From Lachnospiraceae bacterium (lineage in GTDB: Bacteria > Bacillota > Clostridia > Lachnospirales > Lachnospiraceae), in assembly GCA_017935565.1 (NCBI GenBank), contig JAGBHK010000017.1:62001-126000 (forward strand): a stretch of DNA of 64,000 bases. Reading direction: 5' to 3'. Below the pieces are notes generated by a model. The model ran no database searches. It was not told where the DNA came from and was given only the letters and a program-made list of their open reading frames with translations. Below are positions 63,390-64,000 of the stretch, in pieces; position 1 is the first letter of the stretch, and each line of letters opens with the position of its first letter. The position numbers and the translations under genes are program-made.

Positions 63390-64000
63390 ATGAAAGAAAT
63401 AAAAGTAGCAATCCTAGATGATGAGAAGGATAGTATTTGTAATATAAAATACATAGTGGAAAAGGTTTTTGGGCGTATTGAGCACAAAATATATGAATAC
63501 AGCAGTTCTGCTGAACTGTTAGACAGCGGTGCCTCGTGTGATATTTTGTTGATAGATATGGAACTAAAAGAAACAGGAGATTTGGATGAGGGAATAAATG
63601 TAGTAAAAAAATATCAGGAGAAGGGTGAAAATCCTATAGTAATTTTTGTTACATCCCACAATGAGTTTGCCAGAGATGGGTACAAAGTATCTGCATTTCG
63701 CTATGTTTGGAAAAACGAATTAAAAAACGAATTATATGAAGCACTTTTGGATGCATATGATGTGTTGCAAGATATGGAAACTATAATTTTATCCATTATG
63801 GATGCTAAAGGAAAGAAAATAGAATGCAAAAGAGAAATTGTTGTCAGTGAAATAGAGTATTTTGAGACTGAACTTCGAAAGGTGAGAATACATCTTAGAA
63901 ATGAAAGTATGCTTGTAAATGTGCCAATTAATGATTTGTTTGAAATGATAAATGACAGCAGATTTTATTTTGTACAACGTTCATATGTTGTAAATATGAG
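63390..64000 (+). CDS. LytTR-type response regulator (3' end outside window)
   Basis: The frame is open to the right edge. GAGGTG lies seven bases before the ATG. A receiver domain occupies about residues 1-120: acidic pair LDDEKD at the start, phospho-acceptor Asp in DILLIDMEL (Asp54 or so) and the Thr/Lys region VIFVTSHNEFARDGYKVSAFRYVWKNE (shortened to FVTSHNEFA). From about residue 130 the LytTR DNA-binding domain begins: GKKIECKREIVVSEIEYFETELRKVRIHL (shortened to VSEIEYFETE). LytTR regulators often control quorum-type or cell-surface functions. The cognate kinase is not in the window. Confidence 0.88.
   Translation, partial: MKEIKVAILDDEKDSICNIKYIVEKVFGRIEHKIYEYSSSAELLDSGASCDILLIDMELKETGDLDEGINVVKKYQEKGENPIVIFVTSHNEFARDGYKVSAFRYVWKNELKNELYEALLDAYDVLQDMETIILSIMDAKGKKIECKREIVVSEIEYFETELRKVRIHLRNESMLVNVPINDLFEMINDSRFYFVQRSYVVNM

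Overview
The window looks like chromosome from an endospore-forming, low-GC Firmicute of the Clostridia, most likely a Lachnospiraceae-type anaerobe. This rests on the AT-rich sequence, strong AGGAGG-type ribosome binding sites, the sporulation and germination genes (SipL-like SPOCS/LysM protein, SpoIIR, GerA-family receptor), the long Bacillus-type SRP RNA between tadA and dnaX, an S-box (SAM-I) riboswitch before metK, and a sua5-'ywlE'-rpiB-comEB-atp gene order. No rRNA, tRNA, IS element or prophage was seen. Most of the sequence is orderly core genome, with a few accessory islets.

Layout. 1-8.5 kb: the end of a G5/LysM/M23 peptidoglycan hydrolase, a membrane-anchored serpin, murA, riboswitch-metK, a 156-bp palindromic element, a PrcB-like lipoprotein and a SipL-like spore protein. 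8.5-17.4 kb: a small conserved unknown, a GntR regulator coupled to ispE, a two-gene germination receptor whose GerAB homologue carries a GerAC-like tail, spoIIR, murI with a DUF1934 gene, a membrane protein and plsC. 17.5-25 kb: two paralogous membrane proteins, pncB, a tandem HD-GYP protein, a glycosyltransferase-GtrA fusion, a phosphodiester glycosidase (NAGPA-type) protein, an unknown protein and a 49-codon gene. 25-37 kb: a DUF885 lipoprotein, a large secreted unknown, metG-tatD-rsmA, a DUF6128-like protein, a degenerate HD-GYP protein, a GNAT acetyltransferase and a second NAGPA-type protein.

37-43 kb: tadA - SRP RNA - dnaX - ybaB - recR, the classical Firmicute order, but interrupted between the SRP RNA and dnaX by a nuclease-like gene that seems to start at ATT, an array of seven 52-bp hairpin-bearing repeats, and pfkA. 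43-52.3 kb: directly behind recR comes the most unusual part, a compact operon encoding a JetA/MukF-like protein (DUF5716 type), a JetB/MukE-like protein (DUF6063 type), a 1478-residue SMC-like ATPase with a Walker-B Asp-Asn, and a TPR/acidic/P-loop ATPase. It resembles Wadjet JetABC, but the nuclease subunit JetD is absent and the fourth place is taken by the TPR/P-loop protein.

52.4-64 kb: an RDD membrane protein, sua5, a LMW-phosphatase homologue that has lost both its catalytic Cys and Asp, rpiB, dCMP deaminase, and the complete F-type ATP synthase operon. That operon has its own consensus promoter, and its c subunit carries the sodium-binding residues. A membrane protein and the start of a LytTR response regulator close the window.

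Starts were chosen by Shine-Dalgarno position, so many are downstream of the longest open frame. All family names come from motif recognition by eye; no database search was possible.
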